In this document: positions 62,126-64,000 of the stretch, one piece after another
How positions within the stretch are numbered: position 1 is the stretch's first letter
Layout of the letters: the number at the start of each line of letters is the position of its first letter
Source of the DNA: Streptomyces sp. NBC_01591
GTDB taxonomy: Bacteria; Actinomycetota; Actinomycetes; Streptomycetales; Streptomycetaceae
Reading direction: 5' to 3'
Assembly (NCBI RefSeq): GCF_035918155.1
Contig: NZ_CP109328.1
Location: 1,178,001 to 1,242,000, forward strand
Length of the DNA: 64,000 nt
Translations under genes and position numbers: made by a program
Notes under the pieces: model-generated
The model's database searches: none
What the model was told of the DNA's origin: nothing
The model's input: only the letters and a program-made list of their open reading frames with translations

Positions 62126-63256
62126 CTAGCTGCTGACCGGTGACCAGGTGGGTACGTTGTTGGCGGCCCCGAGGAGATGGTGGTCGAGCCAGGCGAAGGC
62201 TTCGTCGAGTGTCGGGGCGGTGTCGCTGAGCGGGACGGTCAGCCCGGCGTGTTCAGGTGCGGGCCGGCTGCCGTTCTGCAGGCTCAGTCGCTTGGGCACG
62301 GTGAGCTGCTCGAAGTGCTTGGTGATCTGCCTGAGCGGGAACAGCGCATCGCTCCCGGCGTGGGAGATGAACGTCGCGGTGCCACGGGCATTGGTTTGCC
62401 CGACGTAGGAGAACGCAGCCCGCTGCATCGCCCACGAGGCGACATCGTCGGGGTTTTCTCCGGCCTGGAGGTCCGCGAGGATCTGCTGCGTGTCCTCATC
62501 GAACTTGTGCTTCACCGGTCCGCCGGTGAAGTTGGTCAGGTCGGCGACCGCGGCGAGGTGTCCGCGGTCGTTCTGGTGGCCGGCGACCAGGTCCTCCCAC
62601 GTGCTCAGCGCGACGACGGCGTCCACACGGGCGCCAGGATCGTGCGCCGCGACGAGCTGGCTGATGAGCCCGCCGTAGGCCCTGCCGAAGAAGGCGATAC
62701 GGCTCGGGTTGAAGTGCTGTTGAGCGTAGTCGATCACGGTCGAGCCGTCGGCCCAGTCCAGGGGGCCGGCCACGTCGATCGTCCCTCCGGAGGTGCACGG
62801 GCCGTCCATGTACCCGCCGCCGTGCACGTCTGCCGTAAGCCCGAGCCCGCGGGGGGTGTAGGCCAGCACGTGGTAGCCGCGCAGCGCCAGCTTGAGATAC
62901 GTGTGCTCGAACAGGGGCCAGCCGGCAGGCGTCCAGTCGGACGGCACGATCACCACCGGCCGGGGCTCTGGGGCATTGAGCTTGATGGTGTGTGCCGACA
63001 ACCGGATCCCGTCGGCGGAGGTGATGCGGGGGAAGCCGATGGTGGCCTTCTGCCGCACCTGCTCCGTGAGCCGCTGGAGGTCATCGGTCAGCAGCGGCTT
63101 TTCCGCCGCGCCTTGCAGCGTGGCGATCAGCGCATGGCCCACATTGACGGCTTTCGGGTCGAGCGAAGTCGGTGTCGCGAAGACACCCTGCTTCGCGATC
63201 CGGGCCACGTCTGCCGCGGTGACCGTGGTGGTCGCCTCGTCCTGTTCAACGCTCAT
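62126..63256 (-). CDS. Alpha/beta hydrolase (X-Pro peptidase-like) without nucleophile serine
   Basis: ATG 63256 follows GAGAGGGC. The 376 residues show the alpha/beta-hydrolase fold of the CocE/X-Pro dipeptidyl-peptidase type (PRPVVIVPSDWTPAGWPLFE, LKLALRGYHVLAYTPRGLGL, STVIDYAQQHFNPSRIAFFG). At the nucleophile elbow, where GxSxGG is expected, the sequence is GRAYGG. An aspartate (HAGSDALFPLRQ) and a histidine (PAPEHAG) remain in the usual places. With Ala instead of Ser it should not act as a serine hydrolase; it may be a binding protein. Confidence 0.82.
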   Translation of the reverse strand: MSVEQDEATTTVTAADVARIAKQGVFATPTSLDPKAVNVGHALIATLQGAAEKPLLTDDLQRLTEQVRQKATIGFPRITSADGIRLSAHTIKLNAPEPRPVVIVPSDWTPAGWPLFEHTYLKLALRGYHVLAYTPRGLGLTADVHGGGYMDGPCTSGGTIDVAGPLDWADGSTVIDYAQQHFNPSRIAFFGRAYGGLISQLVAAHDPGARVDAVVALSTWEDLVAGHQNDRGHLAAVADLTNFTGGPVKHKFDEDTQQILADLQAGENPDDVASWAMQRAAFSYVGQTNARGTATFISHAGSDALFPLRQITKHFEQLTVPKRLSLQNGSRPAPEHAGLTVPLSDTAPTLDEAFAWLDHHLLGAANNVPTWSPVSS

Positions 63257-63373
63257 GGAACATGCCCTCTCGATTCCGTCGACCGGATGCACTGAGCAGG
63301 CCGACGGGGCTTTCCGCCGGACAGCCCGACGTCTTCCAGATCATTTCTCGCTCTGCAAGAGCCTGACCAGGGC

Positions 63374-63562
63374 GTGCAGGGGGACACGACAGCGCACCCA
63401 CGTCCACCGCGCGCCCCCACCCAGGACCAATGGGCAAGCGCTCCCCACCGCGGCTTCTGCGAAGTCGCGGGGATCGGCGGCGGCCCGGCGCTCCTGACCG
63501 ACTGGATGGCCGCACGCCGCATGGACGTGGTGATCCTCTCCGAGGACGGCCCCGACTGGTGA
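63374..63562 (+). CDS. Possible small hypothetical protein
   Basis: A frame ending in ALLTDWMAARRMDVVILSED and GPDW overlaps the next frame's GTG by TGGTGA, a coupling typical of operons. The 5' part is doubtful, and no family is recognised. Confidence 0.3.
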   Translation: MQGDTTAHPRPPRAPTQDQWASAPHRGFCEVAGIGGGPALLTDWMAARRMDVVILSEDGPDW

Positions 63563-63800
63563 CCGACCGCTTCCACTGGCCCCGCGCTACCAGCCCCGGG
63601 GCTGGGGCGATGAACTGCGCCGCCGCCTGCACAACGCGGGCCTCTCCGTATGGGAACTCGCCGACCTCCTCGGCGTCCACGAGCACGACGTCACCATGGA
63701 CGCCCTGCCTAACCAGCCGCTGCACGTCGTCCTCGAACTCGCCCGGCGCCTGGACCTCCACCCCGCCGACCTCACGCCGTACGCCAGGGGCATTGCATAG
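63559..63800 (+). pseudogene. HTH-like small protein, apparent frameshift
   Basis: GTG 63559 opens VTDRFHWPR. Two surplus bases near 63587 (CCGCGC) seem to shift the frame. The coding-like continuation is YQPRGWGDELRRRLHNAGLS, VWELADLLGVHEHDVTMDAL and ARRLDLHPADLTPYARGIA, ending at 63800. This has an XRE-type HTH pattern. If the extra bases are an assembly error, the protein of about 80 residues is intact and coupled to the gene before it. Confidence 0.45.
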
Positions 63801-63941
63801 TCGCGATCGGTCCGGTTCGTCTGCCTCATGCGTGACGTGGCGTCATGTCCCGGCCTGGTCTGAGATGCCCCCGGGAAGCAGAGCAGGCACGGTGCCGGTG
63901 ATCATGTGGTTGTCGAAGACCCATGAGAACCGAGCGAGACC

Positions 63942-64000
63942 GTGCCTGCCCGGACATCATCGCCCATGCCCGCCGGGCTGGGGAATCTGGCCCTCCCGAA
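63942..64000 (+). CDS. Start of a possible transposase, cut by the window edge
   Basis: GTG 63942 opens VPARTSSPMPAGLGNLALP and runs off the window. The beginning resembles the N-terminus of ISAs1-type transposases in Streptomyces, but 19 residues are too few to be sure. Confidence 0.25.
   Translation, partial: MPARTSSPMPAGLGNLALP

Noticed and set aside
63838..63941. Linear replicon end or telomere-like palindromes at the right edge
   Set aside because: Only one weak inverted repeat (CGTGACGTGGCGTCATG) is present; the series of palindromes of a Streptomyces telomere is missing.

Overview
The window is high-GC actinobacterial DNA, almost certainly Streptomyces: GTG starts are common, the RNA polymerase alpha subunit at 49.9 kb is of the Streptomyces type, and most transposase families seen are ones common in that genus. 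It is an accessory region, such as a chromosome arm or a linear plasmid. At least fourteen IS elements or IS fragments (IS110 x3, ISAzo13 x2, IS6 x3, IS30, IS701 x2, IS630, IS3 x2, ISL3, IS4), a group II intron, a Tn3 scrap and a Tn554-like integrase relic are packed into 64 kb, many nested in each other. Many carry single-base frameshifts.

Layout. 0-3.2 kb: IS debris. 3.5-11 kb: an intact cargo block on the minus strand (membrane metallophosphoesterase; LuxR-type response regulator with its histidine kinase; MmpL transporter; SDR oxidoreductase) headed by a divergent MarR regulator with a palindromic operator. 11-17 kb: IS30, a methyltransferase, then IS701/IS630/IS701 joined end to end, the second IS701 carrying a MazF/PemK-like passenger. 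17-23 kb: a 4.6-kb element (tyrosine recombinase, HTH protein, cysteine-rich degenerate recombinase, small protein) inserted cleanly into the integrase gene of an older Tn554-like module that ends in a DUF6262 gene. 23-31 kb: a possible HEPN protein split by IS3, a small membrane protein, IS110, a beta-lactamase-fold hydrolase and IS6. 30.9-35.4 kb: a TetR-centred redox island (SnoaL-like protein, nitronate monooxygenase, SDR, muconolactone-isomerase-like protein, WrbA-like flavoprotein) tied together by repeated GACCGGTC operators. 36-38 kb: small membrane peptides and an HTH regulator. 38-46.7 kb: ISL3 split by a second IS3 copy, GNAT acetyltransferase, group II intron, IS4 inside IS6.

46.8-51.4 kb is the most interesting part. 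An NB-ARC/TPR (NLR-like, STAND) protein is translationally coupled to a two-TM membrane protein, and both carry copies of the same short glycine-rich motif, the arrangement seen in amyloid-signalling NLR/effector pairs. Next to it, divergent, is a complete extra rpoA with none of its usual ribosomal neighbours. 51.5-53.3 kb is a near-complete ISAzo13. 53.4-64 kb holds small beta-trefoil, tectonin-like and ricin-type lectin proteins, a tiny ORF with a strong ribosome binding site, a modular GH25/peptidoglycan-binding/M15-like hydrolase divergent from a membrane-anchored HTH protein with a peptidoglycan-binding domain, and an alpha/beta hydrolase lacking its nucleophile serine.

No rRNA, convincing tRNA or CRISPR array was found. 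Family names come from motif recognition only; no database search was possible.
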